Assembly: GCA_016699635.1 (NCBI GenBank)
Contig: CP064983.1
Coordinates: 992,001 to 1,056,000, forward strand
Direction: 5' to 3'
Length of the DNA stretch: 64,000 nt
From: Bacteroidota bacterium
Lineage (GTDB): Bacteria > Bacteroidota > Bacteroidia > AKYH767-A > OLB10
Below the pieces are notes generated by a model. The model was not told the origin of the DNA. It ran no database searches and saw nothing but the letters and a program-made list of their open reading frames with translations. This document shows, piece after piece, positions 45,386 to 58,500 of the stretch. The translations under genes were made by a program, and so were the position numbers. The first letter of the stretch is position 1. Every line of letters begins with the position of its first letter.

Positions 45386-48233
45386 ATGCTTAAACGCTAC
45401 ATCATGCTTTCCCTTTTATGGATTGCGCCATGGATTACATCAGCCACGAACAACACAACAGGTCATTTTACACTTCCTGCAGGTATTTCATCTGAAGACT
45501 ACCAACAAGGAAAGGTTATCTTTAAAGTTAAGGACTCTTACCGGTCACTTTGTACTGCTACAGGCATAAACATACAACCACTGAATGTGGCTTTAAATAA
45601 CATAGGCTGTACGGCTGTTTCTAAAATGTTTCCCGGCAAAGAGAAGCCAACTACTGAAAGAAATGCTATGCATCAGCAGTATGCCGATTTAAGTTTAATT
45701 TATGTGGCGCAGATTAATCCTTCTGCTTCCATAGTGAAAGCCATCAATGCAATGCTTGCAACAGGTGTTTTAATTTATGCTGAACCATCTTACATCTATA
45801 AAACAAACTTTACACCCAATGACGGGCAGATAGGCTCGCAATGGTTTCTTACAAAAATTCAGGCTTTTAGTGCATGGGATACTCAACAAGGCGACACCTC
45901 TGTGGTTATAGGCATTGTTGACTCAGGCACAGACTGGGATCACCCGGATCTTCAGAACAATATTAAATACAACTATGCAGACCCAATTAATGGTGTGGAT
46001 GATGACAATGACGGATACATTGACAACTACCGTGGCTGGGACATGAGCATGAACGACAACAATCCAATGGTGGATATGAGTGATCATGGCTCGCATGTAT
46101 CAGGATGTGCTGCTGCTACAACTAATAATGGAACAGGTGTTGCCTCGCCCGGATTTAATTGTAAGTTCTTACCGGTGAAGTGCGCCAATGCCACCTCCGT
46201 TACTACAATTGACAGAGGTTATGAAGGCATAGTTTATGCTGCCGATCATGGATGCCAGATTATCAATTGCTCATGGGGTGGCAGTGCAGGTGGCAGTGTT
46301 GGACAAGATGCTATTACCTATGCAACAGTAAATAAAGGTGCCTTGGTTGTTTGTTCTGCAGGAAACACCTACACCGATATTGCACAATATCCTGCTGCAT
46401 ATAATTATGCATTTAGTGTTGCTGCAACAAACTCCAGCGATGAAAAATCATCTTTTTCTACCTATAATTATTCTGTAGATATTTCTGCACCTGGCTCAAA
46501 TATTTTCTCTACCCTATATAACACCAGTTATGCTTCGTTAGATGGAACTTCAATGTCGGCACCAATTACCTCCAGGTTGCGCAGCCATAGTAAAATCACA
46601 ATTCCCGACCTATAACAACATGCAGGTGGCAGAGCAATTACGAATGACTGCCGATAATATTTATGGTGTTTCGGGTAACAGTGGTTTTGTTGATAAATTA
46701 GGTACCGGACGTGTGAATCTTTATAATGCAGTTACACAAAGCCCTAAAGGAGTGCGTATGGATAATATCAGCCTGTCTGATAACAATGACCTTGCATTTG
46801 TTGCCGGTGATACCTTACGAATTACAGGTGATGTGCTAAACCTTCTTGCACCTCTTTCAAATCTTACAGTTACACTTTCAACAGTATCAAGTAGTGTAAC
46901 TATTTTGAATAACACCATCAATCCCGGTGCTATGGCAACTCTTGATGTGGTGAACACTGCCACCACACCATTTTTAGTTAAAATAAAACCTACAGCTCCG
47001 GTAAATTCAAATGTTGTGTTTAAACTTTCTTTTACTGATGGCAACCTTATCGTTAACCAATATTTTACTGTTGTAGTAAATGTAGATTACATCAATGTTA
47101 ACATCAATGAAGTGGCAACAACCATAACCAGCAAAGGACGTTTGTTTTATTATGGCATCAATCAGACATCAGGATTAGGTTTTGATTTTAATGGTGATAA
47201 TTTGGTTTATGATGGTGGATTGATGATTGGCAACAACAATCTTGTTTCTGACAACTGTCGTGACGGTTCTAATTTTGATGATGATTTTCAAAAACAAATT
47301 GCTATTAAAGCTATAATTCCCTCTGTAAAATCAGAATTTGACCTGACAACAAATTTTAACGACAATAATGTCACTGCTGCAAACAGACTGAAAGTTTTAG
47401 TCAGACATAACACATACGCATGGAGTTCACCGGGCAACTCGCGTTTTATCATTGTTGAATATCATATTAAAAATACAGGCACCAATGCATTGAGTACCCT
47501 CTATGCCGGTATTTGTGCCGATTGGGATATTCAAACCTATGCCAACAATAAGTCTGATGTTGATGCTGTAAATAAAATGGGGTATTCGTGGTGTACAGAT
47601 AATGGCGGACTTTATGCAGGAGTAAAATTGTTGTCAGCAACACCATTTAATTCTTATGCTATTGACAATGTAACCGGTGGTGCCGGTGGTGTTGATGCAA
47701 CAAGTGATTTTACCAATTCAGAAAAATATACTACACTAAGCACAAGTCGTGCGCAGGCAGGAAACACACTTCCTGCAGGTAATGACGTGATTCAGGTGGT
47801 AAGTTCAGGCCCATTTAATCTTGCCGGTGGTGATTCAATAACAGTTGCCTTTGCATTGATAGCAGGTGACAGCCTTGCCGATATTCAGCAAAGTGCTGCT
47901 AATGCACAAATAAAATATGATGGTATTTTAACTTCTGTTCAGGAAAATATTGCTCATGGATCAGAAACACAATTACTGAATCCCTACCCTAATCCTAACA
48001 GTGGAAATGAATTAAACATACCTTTTTATATTGCAAAAAATCAAATAAATTCTGTAAATATCAGTCTGACAGATATGACAGGAAGAACAGTTGTTGATCT
48101 TCAAAACATCCAGACAATTTCAGGAATGAATATACAGACAGTTAACATGGCAGGGTTAAGCAATGGTATTTATCTGATTAAATTAGAAAGTGCCGGCAAA
48201 ATATACACCGGAAAAATTTCTGTACAGCATTAA
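45386..48233 (+). CDS. S8 subtilisin-like serine peptidase with T9SS type A sorting domain, frameshifted
   Basis: Secreted peptidase of about 948 residues from the ATG at 45386. Order: signal peptide; inhibitor-like propeptide (YQQGKVIFKVKDS ... AEPSYIYKT); catalytic domain with Asp179 (VIGIVDSGTDWDHPDL), His234 (DHGSHVSG) and Ser389 (DGTSMSAP); a beta-rich region; and a C-terminal type A sorting domain (PYPNPNSGNELNIPF ... LSNGIYLIKLESAGKIYTGKI). Just after the catalytic Ser the frame breaks at about 46571-46574, where one extra A in TCCAGG separates APITS from GCAAIVKSQFP. The triad is complete in the repaired protein. A 12-bp terminator follows. Confidence 0.88.
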
Positions 48234-48261
48234 TTTTTAAATTAACCATAATTAATATTTC

Positions 48262-48302
48262 AAACCACACAGACAATGGTCGTTCTGTGTGGTTTGATTT
48301 TT
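48262..48302 (+). terminator. Terminator after the S8 peptidase gene
   Basis: A perfect 12-bp stem AAACCACACAGA / TCTGTGTGGTTT with a ten-base loop is followed by GATTTTT, 29 bases after the stop. Confidence 0.8.
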
Positions 48303-48350
48303 CTACCTTAGCCAAGAGATTAATACAAATTCAAAATCATTAATTACTGT

Positions 48351-50413
48351 ATGATGAAAAAGAAATCAATTTTAATACTTACAATCATGAGTATAGCTTC
48401 TGCTTCTTTTGCTGAAAACAAAGATTTAAAAGAACAATCGGCTAATCCATTATTACAACCCTGGACAGGGTATACAATGGTGTTCCGGCATTTGATAAAG
48501 TTAAAGAAGAATATTTTATTCCTGCTTTTGAAGCGGCTTTTGCAGAGAAAAAAGCAGAGATTCAGAAAATAGCTTCAAACAAAGAAGCTCCAAATTTTAA
48601 AAATACCATTGAAGCAATGGAAAAAGCAGGAGCTACTTTAAATAGAGTAAGAGCTATTTATGATATATGGTCATCGAATCTGAATACACCTGTGATGACT
48701 GCTATTCAGGAAAAAATTGAACCACAGATTGCAGCATTTAACGATGAAGTTATTCAAAATAAACCGCTGTTTTTAAGAATAGAAAAAGTGTGTAGCGATA
48801 CTGTTGGGAAAAAATATAGTGTAGAACAACATCAGTTGTTAAAACGTTATTACAACAATTTTGTCCTTGCTGGTGCTAAACTTAATGATGCTGATAAAGC
48901 TAAGGTGGCTAATATCAATTCACGATTGGCCACTTTGTTTACTCAATTTTCTAAAAATCAATTAGCAGATGAGAATGAAAAATATATAGAAATTAAAAAT
49001 GAATCCGATTTGGCAGGATTACCTGATGACATAAAATCAGCGTATGCAAAAAATGCAAAAGAGCGTGGTAAATCAACATGGACTGTTGCCAATACACGTT
49101 CTGCTGTTGAGCCTTTTTTAACTTTTTCAAACAATCGCGAATTACGTAAACAAGTTTGGACAATGTTTATAAACCGTGGCGACAATGGCGATGCCAACGA
49201 TAACAAAGCACATCAGAAACTTTCAGACAAAATGGCTAAAACACCTGAAGCTACTATGAAATTGATGGAATCTGTTTGGTATGCTGCTATTGCCAGAGTA
49301 AAAGAAGAAGTTGCCGACATGCAGGCAATTGCCGATAAAGAAAATGCAGGAATTAAAATTGAGCCATGGGATTATCGCTACTACGCAGAGCAAGTAAGAA
49401 AATCAAAATATGATCTCGATCAGAATGAGGTGAAACAATATCTTCAGTTGGAGAAACTTAGAGAAGGAATGTTTTTTGTTGCAGGAGAATTATTCAATCT
49501 TTCATTTACTCAGGTTCATGACGTTCCTGTTTTTCATCCTGATGTTACAGTATATAAAGTTGAAGATAAGACAACACATAAGTTAAAGGGGATCTGGTAT
49601 TTTGATCCCTATGCACGTACAGGTAAACGTTCCGGTGCATGGATGACAGCCTATCGCGAACAGGAAAAACTGAGTGGAAATGTTACAACTATTGTATCCA
49701 ACAATTGCAATTACATAAAAGGTTCCGGTAATGATCCCGTACTTATTTCATGGGATGATGCCACTACTCTGTTTCATGAATTCGGACATGCATTGCATGG
49801 TTTGTGTTCTGATGTTACTTATCCGACAATTTCAGGAACCAATGTGGCCAGAGATTATGTTGAGTTTCCATCACAAGTACTTGAACGTTGGTTGCCAACA
49901 TCAGAGGTGTTGCAGAAGTATGCAATAAATGCTAAAACCGGACAACCTCTTCCACAAAGTCTGCTCGAAAAACTCAACAAATCTTCAAAATTCAATCAGG
50001 GATTTGAAACAACAGAATATCTGTCGAGTGCATTGGTAGATATGAAAATACATCTTGCAGGTGATAAAGTAACTGATCCTGATAAATTTGAAAAAGAAAC
50101 CTTAGCTGCACTGAATATGCCTTCGGAAATTGTGATGCGTCACCGACTGCCACAATTTGGGCATATTTTTTCAAGTGATGAATATGCAGCGGGCTATTAC
50201 AGTTATCTATGGTCAGATGTAATCAGCGCTGATGCAACTGAAGCATTTACAGAAGCAGGTAGTTTATATGATAAAAAGACTGCCGAAAAACTTTATCGTA
50301 ATGTGTTTAGTGTTGGTGCTTCAATTGACGAAAGTATAGGCTATCGTAATTTCAGAGGTCACGACCCTGACGTTAAAGCACTTATGCGCAGCAGAGGCTT
50401 TCCTGAAAAATAA
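48351..50413 (+). CDS. M3-family zinc metallopeptidase (dipeptidyl carboxypeptidase/oligopeptidase A type), frameshifted
   Basis: About 687 residues with a signal peptide (ILTIMSIASASFA), so periplasmic. The zinc motif HEFGHALHG lies in TTLFHEFGHALHGL, with the family blocks YFDPYARTGKRSGAWM and PSQVLERW upstream and downstream and a C-terminal YRNFRGHDPDVKALM as in Dcp-type enzymes. The N-terminal frame from 48351 ends early. A missing G in the run 48468-48470 restores WTGVYNGVPAFDKVK and continues into the main frame. It cleaves short peptides, probably removing C-terminal dipeptides. Confidence 0.9.
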
Positions 50414-50466
50414 GCCTTGGAGGGCTTATTACCATAACTATTTTGATGATTTTCCGTATGATTAAA

Positions 50467-50474
50467 TACTTTTG
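50467..50474 (+). promoter_or_regulatory. Putative -7 element overlapping the annotated kinase start
   Basis: TACTTTTG is an exact TAnnTTTG match, and its last three bases are the TTG at 50472 that opens the kinase frame. If it is the promoter, translation must start later, for example at the GTG at 50496. Confidence 0.35.
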
Positions 50475-53400
50475 TTTAGTTTAACCTTACGGGATGTGAT
50501 CAAAGGCAACTTCAGGTATTTTCTACTTATTCTTTCTTTGGCAATGGTATTTTCCGCCATTGTATTAGAGTGGAATATGCACAAACGTGATCTTGACTTT
50601 ATCAGGATAACAGTTTTTGCAAAAAAGACTTTACATGAAGAAGAAAACCGGGCAAACAAATATGTTGAATGGCTTGGTAATATGCTTTCGCGCCAAACAA
50701 GTTATTCTGCCATTGACGACAGTCTGTTGCTTACTTCGCAAAAACCTGTTAGTGCTTTCTACAGCTTTGTATATCTCAACGACTCATTAATTTATTGGGA
50801 TAATAATGCTGTAAGTTTCTCATACAATCAAGTTAAAAACGGAATCAACCAACAACTTATTCAACTAAAAAATGGTTGGTATGAATTGTTTCGTTACCAA
50901 CGAAGAAATATTACCATCATTGGTTTGTTGCCCATACGTGCAGGCTATGATTTTCAAAATAAGTATTTGCGCAATGAGTTTAATCCTGTTTTGGGAATTC
51001 CAGAACATGCCCTTCTGTTACCCTCACCGGCAACAGGATCTTATCCGGTAATAAGCTCTGATGGAAATTATTTATTCAGTATAAAATACAATCCGATAAT
51101 GAGCGATCCGGGTCGCTTGTGGTACATTGCTGCATTGTATTTAGCCGGATTTTTCCTTTTATTAATTTCATTCTATCTCTATGCAAGACAGTGGTTATTA
51201 AAAAATCCATTAGTGTCGTTTGTAATAATTAGTCTTTTAGTTTTCATCAAATGGCTCATGCTGACATTCCGTTTTCCTGAATTTCTTTATGGCATGCCGC
51301 TATTTAATCCTAAATTTTATGCAACATCATACTTTCTGAATTCATTGGGTGATTTTTTGCTTAGTGCATCTGTTTTTTGTTGTGTCATTCTGTTCGTTTA
51401 CAATTACCTTCATTTAAGAAGAAGAAAAATAAAAGTTATCAGACAAAGTCCAACATTACTTTCAATTGTTGTAATCGGAAATCTGTTGTTTACTTTCTTG
51501 TTTTCTGTTTTTATCAATTATCTTATAAGCGGATTAATTCTTAACTCAAAAATTTCTTTCAACGTAAACAATGTTTTTGAATTAACCTTTTTCAGCCTCA
51601 TTGGATTTTTAATAATAGGTATTCTGCTTTTTTCGTTTTATGTTTCCTGCGAAGGGACAGTAAAATTTGCTGAGTATAGTGGTTTCTCATTACCTTATAA
51701 CTTTCTTTTATTTTTAATTACACAAGGACTTTTTCTGGTTGTATTAATTCTGTTTCGAAACACTGATGTTTTTGTGAATTATGGTGTAGCCACATTCTTT
51801 CTGACCAATTCGCTCATTCTCTTCATCAGTTACATTCGTTTTACAAGCCGGCAAAATTTTTCATTTGTACGCTACATGTTTGTCATAGCAGGCTTTTCTG
51901 TTTATGCTGCATATACCATTTCGAGCTTTAATATGGTGCGCGAAAAAAACAACATGCGTCTGTTAGTTTCAAAGGTTGAAAACAGAGAAGACTTGATTGC
52001 AGAATATTTATTTCAGGAAATAGATCAGAAACTAAAGACTGATCCTGTAATTACTTCAAATATTATTCAGGGAAGGTCGCCCTTGTTAGAAGAAAAAATA
52101 AAAAAGCGTATCACTCTAAATGCATTTAATCAGGCATATTGGACACGCTACGATATTCAAATCAAAGCTTATGACTCTGCAGGTGTTTCTCTGTTTGCCA
52201 ATTCCGACACATTGCGCAATGTAACTTTTTATGATAGCATCATCAATACGCAGACACGACCAACCTATAGCCATTCCTTTAATTACCTGAGTTCTAACTC
52301 AGGTAAAATTGGATACATCGGAAAAATTACATATCCAAAAAATGCCAGCGGTGAACTTGCTGCTACAATAATTATTCAGCTTGACTCTAAATTTAATCAT
52401 GAAGAAGGTGGGTTTCCCGATTTACTTCTTTCAGAAAAAATGCCTGCATCGCGCGATCTTTCAAAATATGCTTATGCAAAATATGAGAATGGCAAACTGA
52501 TTTTTCAAAGTGGCAAGTTCAACTATTTTCATTCTGCTGCTACATACGACCGTATGTTTGGTTTGGTAAAATCCGATCAGTTTGTATCATTAGGAGGGTT
52601 TATTCACTTATTCTATAATCAGGATAAAAATAATCTGATTGTAATTTCATATAAAACACCTCAGGCTATTGAACAGGTGACTTTATTCTCTTATGTGTTT
52701 ATTTTCTTTTCTGCAACATTCATTTTAATTTACATGATTTGGCTTTTCTTAGCCAACAATTTCAGGTTGCATCTTGATTTCAGAAAACGAATTCAGCTTT
52801 CAGTAGTTGGTTTAGTTGTTATTGCTATATTGTTGATTGGCGGTGGTTCTATTTTTTACATTTCGCGTGGTTATTCCGAAGAGCAAAAAGTCAGGATTAA
52901 AGAAAAACTTTCAACACTGATGCTTGCTGTTGAATCAGAATTCAATGATAAAAACTTAACAGAGGCAAACTTAACAGAAGAAACTACCTTAAACTTTTCA
53001 AGAATTTCGAATACACTTTCAAGCGATTTTAATCTTTATGACAAAAACGGACGATTAATTTATTCCACACAACCAAAGATATTTGATAAAGAAATTATTT
53101 CAAGGTTGATGAACAGGAGTGCTTTCGACCAACTTAAAAATTATCAGACTAATGGTTTTATTCATGATGAAAAAATCGGTTTATTGGAATATACTTCAGC
53201 CTACGAAACTATTGTGAATAAAGACAATAAAGTAGCAGCTTATATTAACCTCCCATACTTTGCACGGCAGAATGAATTGAAAAAAGAAATCAGTGGTTTC
53301 TTGGTTACACTAATCAACATTTATGTACTACTTTTTGGTATCGCCATTGTTATTACATTCATTATTTCAAACCGTCTTGTAAAGCCATTAAACCTTATTC

Positions 53401-54220
53401 AGCAAAAATTAGCTAGAGTAAAATTAGACAGTAGTAATGAGCTGCTTGAATGGGAAGGTGGAGATGAAATTGGCTCTTTGGTAAATGAATACAATAAGAT
53501 GGTAAACAAGTTGGCTAAGAGTGCAGATGCATTAGCGCAGTCGGAAAGAGAAACTGCCTGGCGAGAAATGGCAAAGCAGGTTGCCCATGAAATTAAAAAT
53601 CCACTCACACCAATGAAGCTGAGTATGCAGCATCTTGCACGTGCATGGAAAGAGAAGAACAGCAACTTCGAAAACATTTTTGAAAAAGTTTCCAGAACAA
53701 TGATTGAGCAGATTGATTCACTATCAAGGATAGCTACAGAGTTTTCAAACTTTGCAAAAATGCCAAAAGGCAATTTTGAAAAAATAGACCTTGTAAAATC
53801 TATTCAAAGTAATATTGACCTTTACAGTGAAGTGCGTAATGTGGATTTTGTTTTTAATAAAAGCAACATTGACGATGAAGCTGTTGTTAATGGTGACTGG
53901 GAACAAACATTAAGAGCTTTCGGAAATCTTATAAAAAATGCAGTACAAGCTATTCCTGAAAACCAACAAGGATTAATTACAATTCAACTTACAAAAGCGG
54001 ATAAGCAGTTTTATATTAGTATCACTGACAACGGTAAAGGCATTACCGAAGAGGCAAAGCAAAAATATTTACGCCAAACTTTACAACTAAAAGTGGAGGC
54101 ACAGGTTTAGGACTTGCTATGGTAAAAAGTATTGTAGAAAATATGCAGGGAAAAATATCGTTCGAAAGTGAATACGGAAAAGGAACTACTTTTAAAATAG
54201 AGCTATTTGAAGCAGATTAA
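50472..54220 (+). CDS. NtrY-like membrane sensor histidine kinase, frameshifted at the 3' end
   Basis: About 1250 residues. One N-terminal membrane helix and a periplasmic region (about 40-210) precede a block of some eight hydrophobic helices, another extracytoplasmic region (about 490-730), three more membrane segments, then HAMP, HisKA with VAHEIKNPLTPMKLSMQHLA (NtrY type) and an HATPase domain. The N box is FGNLIKNAVQAIPENQQG and G1 ITDNGKGI. The frame ends early at 54110, but one extra A in the run 54061-54065 restores IFTPNFTTKSGGTGLGLAM and a stop at 54218-54220. The start at TTG 50472 is uncertain because a -7 box overlaps it. No response regulator is adjacent. Confidence 0.85.
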
Positions 54221-54222
54221 AA

Positions 54223-55446
54223 TTATTGCTTACAAAAACGTTTGATAACAGCAACGTTATTTTTTGAAACGGCCTTAAAAGAATAAATGCCATTCTTTAG
54301 ATGTGAGACATCTATATTTCCCATTGCAGAGTTAATTATTTCTGAATAAACAACGGCACCTTTTGCGTCCATTACTTCAATAGTAAATGGTATATTTTCA
54401 GTCTTGAAATTAATTTTGTCTGTAACAGGATTGGGGTATGAATCAAAATCATTGACGGAAGAAACATTACGTATTCCCGTAAAGTCCTGAAATTTAACAA
54501 CACCTTGTGTTGCTGTGCCTATCCATATATTGTTCAAAGAATCAATAGTCAAGCATTGAATATTGTTATCAGGCATGGAAGAATTAACAGTGTTGAAGCA
54601 AGTATAAACAGTACCTGTTTTTCTGATTATACCACTATCGGCAGTAGCTACCCAAACAGACTGATGATCGTTACTGATTTGTATATCTGAAAGACTATTT
54701 GACTGAATGAAAGAACTTCCCATATAATACCAAAACCATCCACCAATATTTCTGTAAACCACTATTCCATTTGCTGGAGTTGCCATCCAGATGTTTCCAA
54801 CAGAATCTTCGTCAAATCCCAAAATAGTATTATCAGGAATTCCTGAACCATTTGAAATATTCAAGTTTGATTTAATCGTGTCTTCGTGAAGTATAAACAA
54901 TCCGCCATTAACACTTCCTGCATAAACTTTTCTGTTTTTTGAAGTATGAATAGATGCAATAGTATTTTGAATAATGCTGCTTGCTGCAGAGTAAACTATC
55001 CAGTTGGTTCCGTCAAACTTTACAAGTCCGTCCTGATTTCCAATCCACAATGCACCTGCTGAATCAAATGCAAGAGCTCTGATTGAATTTTCGGTAATGG
55101 GACTATTGGTATCATCATAAACTGTCCAATTAGTTCCATCAAACTTTGCCACACCTCCACCAAGTGTACCAATCCAGGCATTGTTCAGTGAGTCGAATGC
55201 AATAGCACGCACACTATTAGCAGGCAATCCTGATGCGAAGGGAAGATATACTGTCCAATTTACATCATCAAAAACAGCAAGTCCATAATCGGTTCCAATC
55301 CATTTTCTTCCTATATGATCAACTTCAATACATCTTACCGAATTTTCAGGTAATGGTGAATTTGCTATTGTATAGTTAGTCAACACTTGTTGTGCATACC
55401 CTTGCACAGAAAATAAAATCAGGAAACAAAATATTATTCTTCTCAT
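54223..55446 (-). CDS. Secreted beta-propeller protein with T9SS type A sorting domain
   Basis: A 407-residue protein with a signal peptide (IIFCFLILFSVQGYAQ). At least six two-component-regulator-type propeller repeats follow (WIGTDYGLAVFDDVNWTVY, WIGTLGGGVAKFDGTNWTVY, WIGNQDGLVKFDGTNWIVY and others). The type A sorting domain is SYPNPVTDKINF ... LKNGIYSFKAVSKNNVAVI. These propellers usually form the sensor of hybrid two-component systems; here the propeller is exported alone, perhaps to bind a ligand at the surface. It is convergent with the NtrY-like kinase, two bases apart. Confidence 0.85.
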   Translation of the reverse strand: MRRIIFCFLILFSVQGYAQQVLTNYTIANSPLPENSVRCIEVDHIGRKWIGTDYGLAVFDDVNWTVYLPFASGLPANSVRAIAFDSLNNAWIGTLGGGVAKFDGTNWTVYDDTNSPITENSIRALAFDSAGALWIGNQDGLVKFDGTNWIVYSAASSIIQNTIASIHTSKNRKVYAGSVNGGLFILHEDTIKSNLNISNGSGIPDNTILGFDEDSVGNIWMATPANGIVVYRNIGGWFWYYMGSSFIQSNSLSDIQISNDHQSVWVATADSGIIRKTGTVYTCFNTVNSSMPDNNIQCLTIDSLNNIWIGTATQGVVKFQDFTGIRNVSSVNDFDSYPNPVTDKINFKTENIPFTIEVMDAKGAVVYSEIINSAMGNIDVSHLKNGIYSFKAVSKNNVAVIKRFCKQ

Positions 55447-55451
55447 TCTTT

Positions 55452-55478
55452 AAAAATAAAAACCCTCCCGTAGGAGGG
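55452..55478 (-). terminator. Terminator of the lysyl-oxidase-like gene
   Basis: On the minus strand a six-pair GC-rich stem CCCTCC TACG GGAGGG is followed by TTTTTATTTTT, 23 bases after the stop at 55502. Confidence 0.88.
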
Positions 55479-55501
55479 CATTATTCCGGTTTTAGATATA
55501 A

Positions 55502-58500
55502 TTATTGTATTACAACTTTTAATGTTTGTTTTTTACTACCGGTATCAACAGTCAACAAATAAATTCCCTTGTTGAATTTCGACAAGTCTAATTTATGATT
55601 GTTTGTACCTATCACATTTGCAATGTTCTTTATTAAAACTGACTTTCCTAAAATATCAGTCATTTTAATTAAAGCTATACCATTAACTTCTGAATTAACT
55701 GTCAGGTTAACCATTCCTGTTGAAGTTGGATTTGGCGAAATTTCAATAACTGAAGTACTACTACTCATCTCGCCTAAGCGGCAATTGAATGAAACAAGTA
55801 CTGCTCTTCTTCCTGCTTGTCCACATGCATTGTATGCATTGACACCAACACTTCCCGTCTTTGTTCCAAAATCAACTGTAATATTAGGAGTTCCCTGACC
55901 TGATGTAATTACTGATCCTGATGGAACTATCCATTGATAGTTGGTTGCACCAAATACAGTATTTGTACTATATGACACATTTTGTTGTCCTGCACAAACT
56001 GTTGTTGGTCCGGTTAAAGTTGATGGCACTGATGGTGTTTTCTTAATTGCTACACAACGAGGCTTGCTACTCATACATGTGTTGTCGGCTGTCACACATA
56101 CATTGCCACTCGTAAAGCTGCTGCCTACATAAATTGAAGCAGTCTTAGTTCCCTGACCACTTGCAATATTTACTCCGGCCGGAACCGACCATGTATAACT
56201 TGTGGCCCCACTAACAGTTGCACTTGTAAATGTGCCTGCTGCATCACATAATCCAGTAACCGGACCTGTGATAGATGATGGTGTGGCAGGAATATTCAAT
56301 GACAGCGAAGATGAGCGTGAAGCACTCACACCGCAAGCACCATTTGCAACAACTGATATATTACCACTTGTGAAATTTGATGCAAAGTTTAAATGAATAT
56401 TATTAGTTCCTTGCCCTGAAATAATAGTCACCCCTGCAGGAACAGTCCATGTATATGAAACGGCATTAGCTACAGGACTTACAGAATAATTTTCATTCAC
56501 ATTCGGGCAAGGCTTTTTATTTCCTGCTATTAAACCAGGTATAGTCGGTGCAGTGCCTGTGTTTGCATTAATGGTAATGGTATTTGTACTAAAGCAACCT
56601 CCGGCAACAAAACCCGTAACTGTGTAGGTCATTGTTGTGGATGGTGTTGCAATTACTGTTGAACCTGATGTAGTATTTAAGCCTGTTGATGGGCTCCATG
56701 TGTATGTATCTGCTCCTGATGCAGTGAGCGTAGCAGACTGACCATTACATATAGATGTTGTACTTGCTGAAACATTTACGACAGGCTGAGCAATAATATT
56801 CACAGTTATTGAAGAAGAAGCAGAACATCCATTATCTGTACCTACAACTGTGTAAGTAATCGTTGATATTGGGTTAGCAACAACGCTAGCACCTGTTGTA
56901 GTATTTAATGCTGTTGAAGGCGACCATGTAAAGTTGCTTGCACCACTGGCTGATAAAGTCACAAACTGTCCACTGCAAACATCTACATTTCCACTTGTTT
57001 GAATAACAGGATTTGGATTTACATTTACTGTAAAAGTTGCTGTATTTGAGCAGCCGTTTGATGTGCCTGTAACAACATAGATAGTTGTTGCAGCAGGTGT
57101 AGCATCTACTGTTGCTCCTGTTGAAGTATTTAATCCTGTTGCAGGACTCCATGAATAAGTTGATGCACCTGTTGCTGTTAATGTTGTTGACTGTCCTTCG
57201 CAGATGGTATTGTTTCCACTAACATTAATACTAAGCGAAGGTGTAACTGTAAGTTGTGTAATTACTATACTATCACAACCGGATACATTGATAAAGTTAT
57301 CGTAGTATGTTCCTGCGGTAGAATAATTATTTCCATTAATAGAGTAAGAGCCTCCCTGACAAATTGTTTGTGGATTCTGAACTGAATCGGCCGAAGGGCC
57401 AAAAGGATAATTCCAAACTGCAATATTCGTTGATGTACATCCTAAACTATTTGTAATAGTAACACTCGGGCCTTGCAAGGGTAATGGATTTGCAAGTATC
57501 TGTTGATTTATACAAGAAGTTGTTTGACCATTATCCCATAGGTAGGTGTATGGTGCATAGGCTCCGTTTGATGTGTCTGAAGCACAAGCGTTAGCATAGC
57601 TGCCTGCACAATGTCCATTTGGATAAGTTAATGTTACTTGTGAATAGGGTGTCGGATTTACAACAATGTTAACCTGAGCAGATGAACTTCCGCAAGCATT
57701 GCTTCCTGTTACTGTATATAATCCTGCCTGATTGGGTTGAATATTAAGTATTGTATTTGAAGACTGTGTTGAACTGTAATTATTCGGCCCTGTCCAACTC
57801 CAGGAAGTAACATCAGCATTAAATGCTTCAAGTAAAACAAGATCTCCTATACATGCAGGGCTTGATGATGCAGTTGCAGAAATGGTGCCCGGTGCAGGAT
57901 TTACTGTAACAGTAAATTGTGTTGTATCAGAACAACCATTCATCATTCCAATTACAGTATAAGTTGTTGTTTGAGTTGGCGAAGCTGTAACGCTTGATCC
58001 TGTAGTTGCACTTAAACCTGTTGCAGGGCTCCATGCATAAGTTGTTGCACCGTTTGCAGCAAGCGTTGTTGATGTACCTTCACAGATTGTATTGCTTCCT
58101 GAAACACTAACGTTTGGATTTGCCACATTCACTGTCACTGAGCCTGAGCCTGCACATCCTGTAGTACTCTCAACTGCAGATACTGTATATGTAGTAGTCT
58201 GTGTAGGATTAGCTATCGGATTCTGATTTGTTGAATTAAATCCAGAAGGATTAGATGTCCAGTTATAAGATATTGATGTCGGAACCTGTGAATTGATTTT
58301 CAATGTCCAATTTTGAATTGTTCCTACATCTACAGATGCACGGTCAATTACATGCAATTTCCAAACACCGTTAACATTACCCGTTAAGCTGTTGAAGTTT
58401 CCTTCTGGAATAAATGTTCCATTATAAGGTGGATTTCCACTGGTAATAGCCATTGGTCCGTTCATTGCAAAAGTTGAATTGGTATAATTATCACCACTAC

